Assembly (NCBI RefSeq): GCF_027706845.1
Contig: NZ_JAQGCZ010000012.1
Span: 110,880 to 174,879 of the forward strand
DNA length: 64,000 nt
Direction of reading: 5' to 3'
Source: Mycolicibacterium sp. BiH015
GTDB taxonomy: Bacteria > Actinomycetota > Actinomycetes > Mycobacteriales > Mycobacteriaceae
Shown: positions 1 through 6,674 of the stretch, one piece after another
How the letters are laid out: each line of letters opens with the position of its first letter
How positions within the stretch are numbered: position 1 is the stretch's first letter
The notes under the pieces: model-generated
What the model saw: the letters and a program-made list of their open reading frames with translations, nothing else
What the model was told of the DNA's origin: nothing
The model's database searches: none
Translations under genes and position numbers: made by a program

Positions 1-1
1 A

Positions 2-352
2 CTGCCGCCCGGGGTGTGCGGTCAGTGGCGGCAGTACGCCGACCGCGATGTCTTCCTGATCCAGCAGGGCCTGCCTGCCTGGGACCGCACGCTCGCCCAC
101 GAGCTGGGCCACCTGGTGCTCGGGCACGAGGGCATCCCGGTCGTCCAGGCGGCCATCGAGAGCACCGAGCTCGCCAGCTCGGAGCTGATCGGTTACATGC
201 TCAACCAGCGCACCGGATGCATGGGTCCCAGCGGTGAGGACGCCGAGCAGGAGGCCGAGGACTTCGCGGCCCTGCTGATCTATCGGCTGGGGCGCCTACC
301 GTCGGATCGCTCGTCGATCGTGCAGGTGCGTCTCGGAGAGGCATTTGGTTGA
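2..352 (+). CDS. ImmA/IrrE-type zinc metallopeptidase, 5' truncated by window edge
   Basis: The frame is open from the first bases, so the true start lies upstream and only about 116 residues are seen. The HExxH zinc motif is clear in 'LAHELGHLVLGHEG', followed by acidic residues ('EDAEQEAEDFAALLIYRL') suited to the third ligand, as in the DUF955/ImmA-IrrE family. Such proteins are known to cleave or control XRE-type repressors or act beside toxin modules; the substrate here is unknown. The stop overlaps the TTG start of the next gene (TTGA), so the two are translationally coupled. A GTG at 14 is an internal candidate start, but the N-terminus would then be unusually short. Confidence 0.7.
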   Translation: MPPGVCGQWRQYADRDVFLIQQGLPAWDRTLAHELGHLVLGHEGIPVVQAAIESTELASSELIGYMLNQRTGCMGPSGEDAEQEAEDFAALLIYRLGRLPSDRSSIVQVRLGEAFG

Positions 353-1488
353 TCATCTGGGTGATCGCCGGTCTTCTCGGACTGGCCACCGGCCTGCGTA
401 TCGGTTGGGCATTGGTCAACAAGCAGTCGCTGGTGAGCACCGCCATGATCCTTGCGCTGGGCAGCCTCGGCGTGGTCGCAGCTCTCAACTGGGAACCGCT
501 GACCCTGCTCATCGACACGCTGCTGCGCTGGCCGAACATCTCGATGGGTCTGAGCCAGGTGGCGCTGATCGCCTGTGCGGCAGGCAGTTGCGTAATGATC
601 ACGACCGTCTCGTCGATCCGCGCCCCTGCCACCGTGCGCAGGATCGCCCTTGCCCAATACGGCGTCGCGGCGGTGATCGCGGGCATCAGCATGGCGGTTT
701 TCCTGATGGCAGGTCAGCAGCCCGAGATGTCGCCCGAAGAGTATCTGCGGCGCAACCTCAATTCCGGTGGTAATGCGCTTCCGTGGCTGATCCCGCTCCT
801 GTACGTGCTCATGGCGTTGAGCCTCGTCGCGTGGGCCGGCCTGCGTCACTCGAACCGGACGCGCCGCGGTAGGGCGCTGTTCGTCTTCACCGTCGGGATC
901 GTGTTGATCGTCCTGGCTCTCGCGTTCATCTTGCTCCGAGTCGCGGGGACGACGGGTCTGATCGGTGTCGGAGCCGCCGCGACCCTTCTGGGATGCGCGA
1001 TGCTGATCGTCGCGGCCGGATCACTGCTGCCGAGCCTGGAGGACTGGTTCGGTGCCCGTAAGGAACTGCGGACGATCCAGCCGCTGCTGGAGGAGCTGGG
1101 GCGCCGCCACCCCGACGTCGGGATCGGGGTGCGGCCGCGCGGTCCGCTGGTGTTTCGCGTCGCCGAGCGGATGTCACTGATCTCCGACGCACTCTTCCTG
1201 GAAGCCACCGCCGCCGATGGAGCGCTGCGTCCCGTCGACACGGCGGGGGCCGATGTCAGCGATCTCGACGAACTGGTCGAGCGTGCCGAGCTCGAGGCAC
1301 CCGACGTGTCACCGACGGAGCAGGCGGCCGCGATCGCCGCGTGGATCTATGAGGGCCATGACGACGCCCCCGGCGGCGGACGGGAGAAGTTTCCCGGGCT
1401 GGCCTGGCTGCGTCAGCCGACCACGTACTCGGACCGCGAGTGGATTCTGGAGATCTCGCGCCAATACCGACAGCTCAGCGGGGTCTGA
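349..1488 (+). CDS. Polytopic membrane protein, DUF6545 / MAB_1171c-like
   Basis: This 379-residue protein has about seven hydrophobic segments in residues 1-230 and a soluble C-terminal half, beginning near 'GSLLPSLEDWFGARKELR', that resembles the DUF6545 domain following the membrane part in MAB_1171c-like proteins. The start is TTG at 349 with a GGAGAG ribosome site about 8 bases upstream. It overlaps the stop of the metallopeptidase gene, so the pair is an operon. In actinobacteria such membrane proteins are often next to ImmA/IrrE or ParH-like proteins. Biochemical function is unknown; transport or membrane sensing are inferences only. Confidence 0.65.
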   Translation: MIIWVIAGLLGLATGLRIGWALVNKQSLVSTAMILALGSLGVVAALNWEPLTLLIDTLLRWPNISMGLSQVALIACAAGSCVMITTVSSIRAPATVRRIALAQYGVAAVIAGISMAVFLMAGQQPEMSPEEYLRRNLNSGGNALPWLIPLLYVLMALSLVAWAGLRHSNRTRRGRALFVFTVGIVLIVLALAFILLRVAGTTGLIGVGAAATLLGCAMLIVAAGSLLPSLEDWFGARKELRTIQPLLEELGRRHPDVGIGVRPRGPLVFRVAERMSLISDALFLEATAADGALRPVDTAGADVSDLDELVERAELEAPDVSPTEQAAAIAAWIYEGHDDAPGGGREKFPGLAWLRQPTTYSDREWILEISRQYRQLSGV

Positions 1489-1493
1489 CACCC

Positions 1494-1514
1494 GCCGCCG
1501 AACGTGACGGCGGC
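1494..1514. terminator. Candidate bidirectional hairpin between convergent genes
   Basis: GCCGCCG (1494-1500) pairs perfectly with CGGCGGC (1508-1514) across the loop AACGTGA. It sits between the convergent membrane-protein gene and espR. There is no U tract, which is common for mycobacterial intrinsic terminators; function is inferred. Confidence 0.4.
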
Positions 1515-1553
1515 AGGTGCGTTGCCGACTCATTCGCCGGCACCAGCACCGGG

Positions 1554-1952
1554 CTAATCGTCGAGGTTTTCGCGGCGACGCAGTTCGTCAACCTTCTGGA
1601 CGATGTCCTGCTTGGCCTCCGCCGACAACCCCACCGTCCGCGCCGCAATGCGGCGAACGCCCTCATCGCGCATCCCGGCAAGCAGTGTCAGCTCCTTGTC
1701 GAGCTTCTCGTAGTACTCGTCGTCGGTGAAGTAGGCGGGTTTGATGCGGAAGAAGTTGGCAAGCGCCGCCATCGTTGCCACAGACGGATTGGTACGGTTG
1801 CCGGAGCGCAGCTGAGACAGGTACGGCGCCGACATGGTGACACCCTCTGCCTTGAGTGCTGCGATCACCTCCGCAGAGGTGTGCGGCCCACGTCCGGGCG
1901 GGTAAACGGTGTCGAACAGTCGATTGAGGCGAGCGGCAAACGTGTTGCTCAT
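1554..1952 (-). CDS. espR: Nucleoid-associated regulator EspR
   Basis: The 132-residue product matches M. tuberculosis EspR (Rv3849) in length and nearly throughout its N-terminal half (residues 1-85), including 'FAARLNRLFDTVYPPGRG' and 'SAPYLSQLRSGNRTNPS'. EspR is a dimeric XRE-like DNA-binding protein that binds many loci, including espACD, its own promoter and lipid genes. The C-terminal dimerisation helices are more divergent, as expected between species. An ATG 15 bases upstream exists, but ATG 1952 has GGAGG at 8-base spacing and matches the known N-terminus. The gene is convergent with the membrane-protein gene. Autoregulation through the long upstream region is likely from what is known of the family. 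Confidence 0.93.
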   Translation of the reverse strand: MSNTFAARLNRLFDTVYPPGRGPHTSAEVIAALKAEGVTMSAPYLSQLRSGNRTNPSVATMAALANFFRIKPAYFTDDEYYEKLDKELTLLAGMRDEGVRRIAARTVGLSAEAKQDIVQKVDELRRRENLDD

Positions 1953-2020
1953 CGTATTGACCTCCACATACAGGCGAGCGGGTTCAAAGGGCGGCGTATT
2001 TGCTGATCATCGTAGCGACA

Positions 2021-2034
2021 GTTGTGGCCACAAC
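2021..2034. promoter_or_regulatory. 14-bp perfect palindrome upstream of espR
   Basis: GTTGTGGCCACAAC is a perfect palindrome centred about 75 bases upstream of the espR start. Nearby CCAAGT and ACTTGG (around 2034-2064) form another inverted pair. The position suits an operator for espR, but the cognate protein is unknown. Confidence 0.35.
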
Positions 2035-2174
2035 CAAGTGCAAACCGCGTAAAAGTCAACTTGGACCACGTTGCAGTGCTCTGCCGCCGACCTGGAAGCG
2101 ATGTATATCCGCACCTAACACCGCCATAGTACGGTGCGGCTAAGCAAATAATAACGGCACCGTAGTAACGGTAA

Positions 2175-2366
2175 TCACGCCTCTTTGGGGGTCCTAGCCA
2201 CAGGAGTATCTCTGCTCACCTCGGGCAACGCCGAGGTCTTTGCCTCCGCAAGGCTCCCGGGGTTTGCTGGCAGGAGCTTGTCGGCTCCCCGCGCAGTTGG
2301 CGGGCCGCCGTGCTCCGCGCCATGTAGGGCCGCAAACTCACGCACGCAGGCCGAAGAGGACAGTCG
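2175..2366. other. Unexplained structured intergenic region: RNA leader candidate or 56-codon micro-ORF
   Basis: This is most of the 458-base gap between espR and the Rv3847 homologue (1953-2410). On the plus strand there are nested stems: ACCTCGG (2218-2224) with CCGAGGT (2231-2237) over a six-base loop, GGAGC (2273-2277) with GCTCC (2284-2288), and GGCGG/CCGCC at 2299-2309. It ends in AGAGGA six bases before an ATG at 2367, but the ORF that follows is only antisense to the next gene. On the minus strand, a GTG at 2345 opens a 56-codon frame ending at 2175 with a plausible hydrophilic product ('VREFAALHGAEHGG...'), continuing open upstream but without a ribosome site. I favour a structured RNA; neither reading is proven. 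Confidence 0.35.
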
Positions 2367-2410
2367 ATGAAACTGTCAGTAGCCAGTGGCAGGACGCTGA
2401 GGTGCCGCGC

Positions 2411-2944
2411 TCAGGCGGCCAGGAGCATGGCCAGGATCGCGGTGTCAGGATGGCTGATCGGATCGACACCCACGCGGCTCACCATGGATGTCACGGTGCC
2501 GTCCGACTCGGCCTCCACCCAGGCCGCGCGGTGCTCGAGCCCCAGGTGGGGCAGTCCCGGAAGAAGAACGCAGCCAGACGCCGCGCCGGTGCATTCGGGC
2601 AGCGACGGCATCGTCTCCGACGGCGGGTGCAGCATCATCAGCGCCGGGGGCTGATGCTCGGCGAAGTGACCCGGCGGCACCGCGGAATCGCCCACGACGG
2701 TTCCCTCAGCCAGCACGAGGCCCACGGTGCCCGGTGCCGGCTGATCCGGTAGTTCTTCCCGGGCGCCGAAGATTGTCGTGGTCGACAGCAGGCCGGGCAG
2801 GGATGCGACACGGACGGCGACCATGAGCAGCTGTGCCCACTCCTTCGTGGAATCCGGCCACCTGCCCGACACCACGAAACCCTTCAACGACCCTTGCGAA
2901 TGAAACGGGGCGATCTCGATCGCCCGACCGGACCCGAAATCCAT
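2411..2944 (-). CDS. Conserved hypothetical protein, Rv3847 homologue
   Basis: The 177-residue product has the same length as Rv3847 of M. tuberculosis and the same neighbourhood: next to the superoxide dismutase gene on one side and espR on the other. The N-terminus reads 'MDFGSGRAIEIAPFHSQGSL'. No signal peptide, membrane segment or catalytic motif is obvious; the protein has alternating beta-like stretches and appears soluble. Start ATG 2944 is the first in frame. In M. tuberculosis a further gene, Rv3848, sits between this one and espR; here that space holds the structured region. Function unknown; assignment rests on length, N-terminus and synteny. Confidence 0.7.
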   Translation of the reverse strand: MDFGSGRAIEIAPFHSQGSLKGFVVSGRWPDSTKEWAQLLMVAVRVASLPGLLSTTTIFGAREELPDQPAPGTVGLVLAEGTVVGDSAVPPGHFAEHQPPALMMLHPPSETMPSLPECTGAASGCVLLPGLPHLGLEHRAAWVEAESDGTVTSMVSRVGVDPISHPDTAILAMLLAA

Positions 2945-3030
2945 GTCTCAGGATGCGACAGGAACTCGTTGGCGCGCAACAGGACACCGTTGCCGGCAGG
3001 TAACAATAGGGGGACCGGTGACAAACGAAA

Positions 3031-3060
3031 CCCGGCCCGGTCAGCAGGGACCGAGCCGGG
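3031..3060 (-). terminator. Intrinsic terminator downstream of sodN
   Basis: CCCGGCCCGGTC (3031-3042) pairs with GACCGAGCCGGG (3049-3060), 11 of 12 positions, with a six-base loop. Read on the minus strand it is followed by the T-rich TTTCGTTTGT. It sits 28 bases past the sodN stop. Confidence 0.7.
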
Positions 3061-3088
3061 AACGGGTTCGTAGGAACGATGCGGGCCG

Positions 3089-3523
3089 TCAGGCAGGCGG
3101 GTAGACGCCCATCTGCTTGCCCTTGTCGGTCTGCCAGAAGATGTCGGCGATTTCGTCGATCGTCTTGAGGAGTTTCTCGGCGACGGCCACGTCGAGCGAC
3201 TTCTTCACATCGCCCGCCCCGTGGACGCCGTCCCAGAACAGCTGATGCAGATTCGGGAACTGCTCGAAGTGGTCCTTGGTGAAGAAGTCGGCCCACAGCA
3301 CCATCAGGTGGTGCTTGACCTCTTCGGCCTGACGCTCCTTGATGATGATTGCGCGGGTCTTGAAGTGCTCGTCGTCGGAATCGTGATACTTCTGCAGCGT
3401 CTTGAGGCAGGACAGCGCCTCGATCTTGGCCTGCGCGGGATCGTAGACGCCGCAGTACAGATCGCAGTGAGCGTGAGCGGGAGTGGCTTCGGAAAAGACG
3501 GAGTCGAAGAGTCGATGCAGCAT
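3089..3523 (-). CDS. sodN: Nickel superoxide dismutase precursor
   Basis: The protein dismutates superoxide with a nickel ion bound by the N-terminal hook exposed after propeptide cleavage. The precursor is 144 residues: an 18-residue propeptide 'MLHRLFDSVFSEATPAHA', then mature His1-Cys2-Asp3-Leu4-Tyr5-Cys6-Gly7-Val8-Tyr9. His1, Cys2 and Cys6 are the nickel ligands and Tyr9 is conserved. The usual Pro5 of the HCxxPCGxY signature is Tyr here. The four-helix body matches Streptomyces SodN ('FKTRAIIIKERQAEEVKHHL', 'ADFFTKDHFEQFPNLHQL'). I start at ATG 3523, because the short basic/amphipathic propeptide is typical and the upstream extension runs antisense to sodX. The gene is divergent from sodX and occupies the place of sodA (Rv3846) in M. 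tuberculosis. Confidence 0.93.
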   Translation of the reverse strand: MLHRLFDSVFSEATPAHAHCDLYCGVYDPAQAKIEALSCLKTLQKYHDSDDEHFKTRAIIIKERQAEEVKHHLMVLWADFFTKDHFEQFPNLHQLFWDGVHGAGDVKKSLDVAVAEKLLKTIDEIADIFWQTDKGKQMGVYPPA

Positions 3524-3546
3524 GTGCCCTAACTTACCCTTAGCCC

Positions 3547-3894
3547 ATGCGGCGTAACCATGGGCCGTCGCGGTGGCTCGGCGGGGGATTGGTGCGCCGT
3601 TTCGTCGTCGTCGAGGATTCGATGCGTCCGGCACTGGTGCCCGGAGACGGTCTGCTCGCGGTGCGGGGCGGCACCCCGAAGCAAGGTCAGTTGCGGATCT
3701 TTCCCGATCCGCTGCTGTCGACGCGCTACCTGATCAAAAGAGTTGGCGGAGTACGTCAAACGTCCTCTGGCACAACGTTCGAGGCGCTATCCGACAATGC
3801 CGGCGCCCCCGGGGTAACCGATTCACGAGAATTCGGCTGGGTGCCTGCGGCGGGGTCCTACCGGGTGATCTGGACCGTCAGAAGAGGACGATGA
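3547..3894 (+). CDS. sodX: Nickel-type SOD maturation protease, S24/S26 family
   Basis: The 115-residue product is a short signal-peptidase-like serine protease of the SodX type, expected to remove the SodN propeptide so that His1 can bind nickel. 'VVEDSMRPALVPGD' holds the nucleophile (Ser25, the SMxP box) and 'YLIKRVGG' the general-base Lys64. There is no obvious membrane anchor. ATG 3547 leaves only 23 bases to the sodN start; a GTG near 3590 just before 'RRFVVVEDSM' would leave about 66 bases and is a credible alternative. The 3' end overlaps the next small convergent gene by 17 bases. Adjacency to sodN makes the role firm. Confidence 0.9.
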   Translation: MRRNHGPSRWLGGGLVRRFVVVEDSMRPALVPGDGLLAVRGGTPKQGQLRIFPDPLLSTRYLIKRVGGVRQTSSGTTFEALSDNAGAPGVTDSREFGWVPAAGSYRVIWTVRRGR

Positions 3895-4036
3895 GGGCGA
3901 GGATGCCCAGCAGAACCAGAGCGATGAGACCGGCCCGCAGGAACGCCATCAGCTGACTGCGGGTGTAGACGCGCCCCGACGACTGCCATTCGGACGGCGG
4001 AAACGCAGATCCCGACCCCATTGACGACGATGCCAT
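3878..4036 (-). CDS. 52-residue single-pass membrane protein
   Basis: This short gene has ATG 4036 preceded by AGGAG at six-base spacing, with a clean 52-codon frame to TGA at 3878-3880. The product has a hydrophilic Ser/Pro-rich N-terminus ('MASSSMGSGSAFPPSEWQ'), a short linker 'GRVYTRSQLMAFLRAG', then a C-terminal hydrophobic run of about 17 residues ('LIALVLLGILALIVLF') ending at the last residue. It looks like a tail-anchored miniprotein with its N-terminus in the cytoplasm, though topology is inferred. Its end overlaps the sodX end by 17 bases in convergent orientation. A CRP-like site lies about 62 bases upstream. Function unknown; a link to SodN/SodX is only positional. Confidence 0.7.
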   Translation of the reverse strand: MASSSMGSGSAFPPSEWQSSGRVYTRSQLMAFLRAGLIALVLLGILALIVLF

Positions 4037-4097
4037 CAGATGCTCCTCACCTGCACGCTCTGATACCTCCCCCGAATGGCAAACGGTCCACTGAGCC

Positions 4098-4113
4098 GAG
4101 TGACATCAGTCAC
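4098..4113. promoter_or_regulatory. Candidate CRP/Cmr-type cAMP receptor site
   Basis: AGTGACATCAGTCACA matches TGTGA-N6-TCACA at nine of ten defined positions. It lies upstream of the 52-residue membrane protein gene (start 4036, minus strand) within the 395-base intergenic region 4037-4431. Confidence 0.4.
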
Positions 4114-4269
4114 ACCAGACCCATGTGACGGCGATCATAACTCCTCCGGTCCGCTGCTGAGAAATCGGGCGCAAGCCGCAGGTGCGAGCACCGAAAAGCT
4201 TAGAACAGCGAGAGATTTCGCTCTGAGCGGATCCGGGCTTGTTGATCGCCGCGGCGTCGGCGGGCGGGG

Positions 4270-4369
4270 TTATCCACAGCGTTGACAGGTGTTCACCGCC
4301 ACGGACTGGCCCGTCACGGTCGACAGCCCGACCGCACCCTGTGGATGAACCTGTGGATACTGTGGATAG
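4270..4369. other. Cluster of four DnaA-box-like 9-mers
   Basis: TTATCCACA (4270-4278, plus) is a perfect E. coli-type DnaA box. TGTGGATGA (4340-4348), TGTGGATAC (4352-4360) and TGTGGATAG (4361-4369) are three reverse-strand copies with one mismatch each, two of them directly abutting. The surrounding gap (4037-4431) has no convincing protein gene. No dnaA, dnaN or rnpA lies in the window, so this is not the classical oriC; a titration or regulatory site is an inference. Confidence 0.5.
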
Positions 4370-4431
4370 TGCTGCGTCGTCGCCGATATTGCTGCTGGTG
4401 TGTGGTCGCAGGAGCGTGTCAGCATGTGGTC

Positions 4432-4785
4432 ATGGATGACACCGATGTGCCGCAGGCGGTGATCGGCGAGGTTCCGACGAACTTCGGCGAGGCCGGCGAC
4501 GGAACCGCGGTCCTGCTGGATGTCCGTGAAGACGACGAGTGGCAGCGGGGCCACGCACCCGGCGCCCAGCACATACCGATGGGGGATGTGCCGGCCCGGC
4601 TGGCCGAGATCGACACCGAAGCGCGGTTGTACGTGGTGTGTCACGCGGGCGGGCGCTCGCAGCGCGTTGCGCAGTACCTGGCGCGCAATGGATACGAGCC
4701 GGTGAACGTGACCGGCGGAATGCTGGCCTGGGCGGGAGCGGGACGCCCCGTCGTGACCGACGACGGGGCCCCGGGGAGGGTCTGA
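4432..4785 (+). CDS. Single-domain rhodanese-like sulfurtransferase
   Basis: The 117-residue product is one rhodanese domain: 'LLDVREDDEWQRGHAPGAQHIPMG' is the CH2A-like segment, and the catalytic loop is Cys-His-Ala-Gly-Gly-Arg-Ser ('VVCHAGGRSQRVAQYL'), an active-site Cys followed by a six-residue loop. It is expected to move sulfane sulfur in the cytoplasm; donor and acceptor are unknown. I place the start at ATG 4432 because the upstream extension is Arg/Trp-rich and runs through the DnaA-box cluster. The end is 28 bases from the DUF4328 gene, so the two are probably co-transcribed. GlpE-like small rhodaneses have similar size. Confidence 0.85.
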   Translation: MDDTDVPQAVIGEVPTNFGEAGDGTAVLLDVREDDEWQRGHAPGAQHIPMGDVPARLAEIDTEARLYVVCHAGGRSQRVAQYLARNGYEPVNVTGGMLAWAGAGRPVVTDDGAPGRV

Positions 4786-4813
4786 CCTACCCTGTTCTCG
4801 TGAGGCTGGTCCG

Positions 4814-5833
4814 ATGATCCAAGTGTGCTCCCAGTGCGGGACGCGGTGGAACGTGCGCGACCGGCAGCGGGTGTGGTGCCCTCGTTGCCGCGGCACGCTG
4901 CTCGCGCCGTCGGGCCACGCACCCGGGCAGGGGTGGGACAACCAGCGGCAGATGCCACCCCAGCATCAGGGCAACCGCCAGGGGCCACCGCTTCCCACGG
5001 GATACCGTTGGGTCGCCGTCCGCCCGGGAGCCCCGCCGAATCCGCGTCGCGAGCGCCGCGACCTCGGCCCGACGCCGCGCTACCTGAGCATCCCGCGATG
5101 GGGTCTGGTCGAACACTTCGAGGGACCCACCGAGCAGACCGCGCCACGCAAGGGGCCGTCGCCCAAAGCCGTTCGGACGATTCTGACGTTGACCGTGGCG
5201 GCGCTCGGCGCCGCAGCGTTCGCTCACCTGGTGCGCTACATCCTGCTGATCATCAACCGCACTGTCCTGCTCAACCCTTGGGTGGCCGCCATCGCGACCT
5301 GGGGCGGCGTGGCGGTCAGCGTCGTCGCGGTGTTCATGGTGGTGGCGAGTGCGCTGATTCTGACCAATTGGCTCATCGCCCGTCGTGCGGCGGCCTTCGC
5401 CCACCTCGGCCGAACAGATCCGAGAGCGCCGTGGGAATTGCGGGTCGGCTCGCTGACCCCGCTGGTCAACCTGCTGCTGGCGCCCGTCTATGTCATCGAA
5501 CTCGCCGACACCGAGGGCCGGCAGCGCTGGCTGCACCGGCCGATCATGGTGTGGTGGGTGGTCTGGGTCGCGAGCACCGCCCTGTCGGTGTTCTCCATCG
5601 CCACGAGCTTCACCGCCGATCCGCAGGGAATCGCCAACAACACCGTCGCGACGATCGTGGCCTATCTCTTCGGTGCCGCAGCTCTGCTGCTCGTCGCGCA
5701 GGTGTTCCAGGGCTTCGAACGCCAGCCTGTCGAACGGCCTTCGCGGCGCTGGGTGATGGTTGCGGCCGTCGATGACAATTCCGCCGAACCCGCGCGTGCA
5801 GTTGAGCCGAACGGGGAGAACCCGGCAGCATAG
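4814..5833 (+). CDS. Zinc-ribbon DUF4328 membrane protein (Rv3843c homologue)
   Basis: The 339-residue protein starts with a zinc ribbon (Cys5-x2-Cys8 and Cys22-x2-Cys25 in 'CSQCGTRW...WCPRCRG'), then a Pro/Gln-rich linker. About four to five transmembrane segments follow from residue ~115 ('ILTLTVAALGAAAFAHLVRY') to residue ~300, and the tail is hydrophilic. This architecture, length and position next to glpQ1 match Rv3843c. Function is unknown; zinc-ribbon plus DUF4328 proteins are common in actinobacteria. glpQ1 begins four bases after the stop, so the two are coupled. Confidence 0.8.
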   Translation: MIQVCSQCGTRWNVRDRQRVWCPRCRGTLLAPSGHAPGQGWDNQRQMPPQHQGNRQGPPLPTGYRWVAVRPGAPPNPRRERRDLGPTPRYLSIPRWGLVEHFEGPTEQTAPRKGPSPKAVRTILTLTVAALGAAAFAHLVRYILLIINRTVLLNPWVAAIATWGGVAVSVVAVFMVVASALILTNWLIARRAAAFAHLGRTDPRAPWELRVGSLTPLVNLLLAPVYVIELADTEGRQRWLHRPIMVWWVVWVASTALSVFSIATSFTADPQGIANNTVATIVAYLFGAAALLLVAQVFQGFERQPVERPSRRWVMVAAVDDNSAEPARAVEPNGENPAA

Positions 5834-5837
5834 CCCT

Positions 5838-6659
5838 ATGAGCTCCGGCGAGACGTTCGGCGGCCATCCTTTCGTGGTCGCCCACCGAGGTGCCTCAGCT
5901 GACCTCCCCGAGCACACCCGAGCCGCCTACGAACGCGCTCTCGAGGAGGGTGCCGACGCCGTCGAATGCGATGTCCGGCTGACTAGGGACGGTCACCTCG
6001 TGTGCGTCCACGACCGCAAGCTGGATCGCACCTCGACCGGAACGGGCCTGGTCAGCGAGATGACGCTGGCGCAGCTGCGCGAACTCGATTACGGGTCCTG
6101 GCATCCGAGTTGGCGCGAGGACGGCAGCCAGGGCGAGACCGGACTGCTGACCCTCGACGATCTGGTCGCGCTGGTCCTGGACTGGAACAAACCGGTCAAG
6201 ATGTTCATCGAGACCAAGCACCCCGTCCGCTACGGCGCCCTGGTGGAAAGCAAGGTTCTGGCGCTGCTGCACCGGTACGGCATCGCCTCGCCGGCGTCGG
6301 CGGACATGTCGCGGGCGGTGGTGATGTCGTTCTCGGCGGCTGCCGTGTGGCGGATCCGCAGGGCGGCTCCGATGTTGCCGACGGTGCTGCTCGGTGAGAC
6401 GTCGCGGTATCTGGGCGGCAGTGCCGCGACCACGGTCGGTGCGACCGCGGTGGGACCGTCGATCGCGACGCTGCGCGAACACCCCGAGTTGGTGGATCGG
6501 GCGGCCGCGCAGGGCCGTGCGCTGTACTGCTGGACGGTCGACCACTACGAGGACGTGCAGTACTGCAGGGACCTCGGTGTGGCCTGGATAGCGACGAACC
6601 ATCCGGGCCGCACCAAGGCTTGGCTGCAGAACGGTCTGACGGGCGCGGGGCGCGACTAG
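5838..6659 (+). CDS. glpQ1: Glycerophosphodiester phosphodiesterase
   Basis: The 273-residue enzyme hydrolyses glycerophosphodiesters to glycerol 3-phosphate and an alcohol. The GDPD signature is present: 'VAHRGASADLPEHT' with the catalytic His and Arg, 'DAVECDVRLTRDGHLVCVHD' with the metal-binding Glu/Asp and second catalytic His, and 'KMFIETKHP' with the third acidic ligand. There is no signal peptide, so it is cytosolic. I choose ATG 5838, which gives the same size as GlpQ1 (Rv3842c) and lies four bases after the upstream stop; the longer frame would overlap that gene. The gene is convergent with bfrB, leaving a 15-base gap. Confidence 0.92.
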   Translation: MSSGETFGGHPFVVAHRGASADLPEHTRAAYERALEEGADAVECDVRLTRDGHLVCVHDRKLDRTSTGTGLVSEMTLAQLRELDYGSWHPSWREDGSQGETGLLTLDDLVALVLDWNKPVKMFIETKHPVRYGALVESKVLALLHRYGIASPASADMSRAVVMSFSAAAVWRIRRAAPMLPTVLLGETSRYLGGSAATTVGATAVGPSIATLREHPELVDRAAAQGRALYCWTVDHYEDVQYCRDLGVAWIATNHPGRTKAWLQNGLTGAGRD

Positions 6660-6674
6660 CTGCAGCGCCTCGGT

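Noticed and set aside
2180..2230. Partial resemblance of GGTCCTAGCCACAGGAG to the 5' part of the M-box (ykoK) magnesium riboswitch
   Set aside because: Only a short stretch is similar; the conserved internal M-box segments and a downstream transporter gene are missing, so I do not call an M-box. c-di-AMP and cobalamin riboswitch consensus elements were also looked for and not found.
3526..3634. N-terminal extension of sodN from an upstream ATG
   Set aside because: The 37 added residues are Arg-rich and antisense to sodX; SodN propeptides are short and begin like MLxRLF.
4270..4369. Chromosomal replication origin
   Set aside because: DnaA-box-like sites are present but there is no dnaA, dnaN or rnpA and no clear AT-rich unwinding region, so oriC is not claimed.
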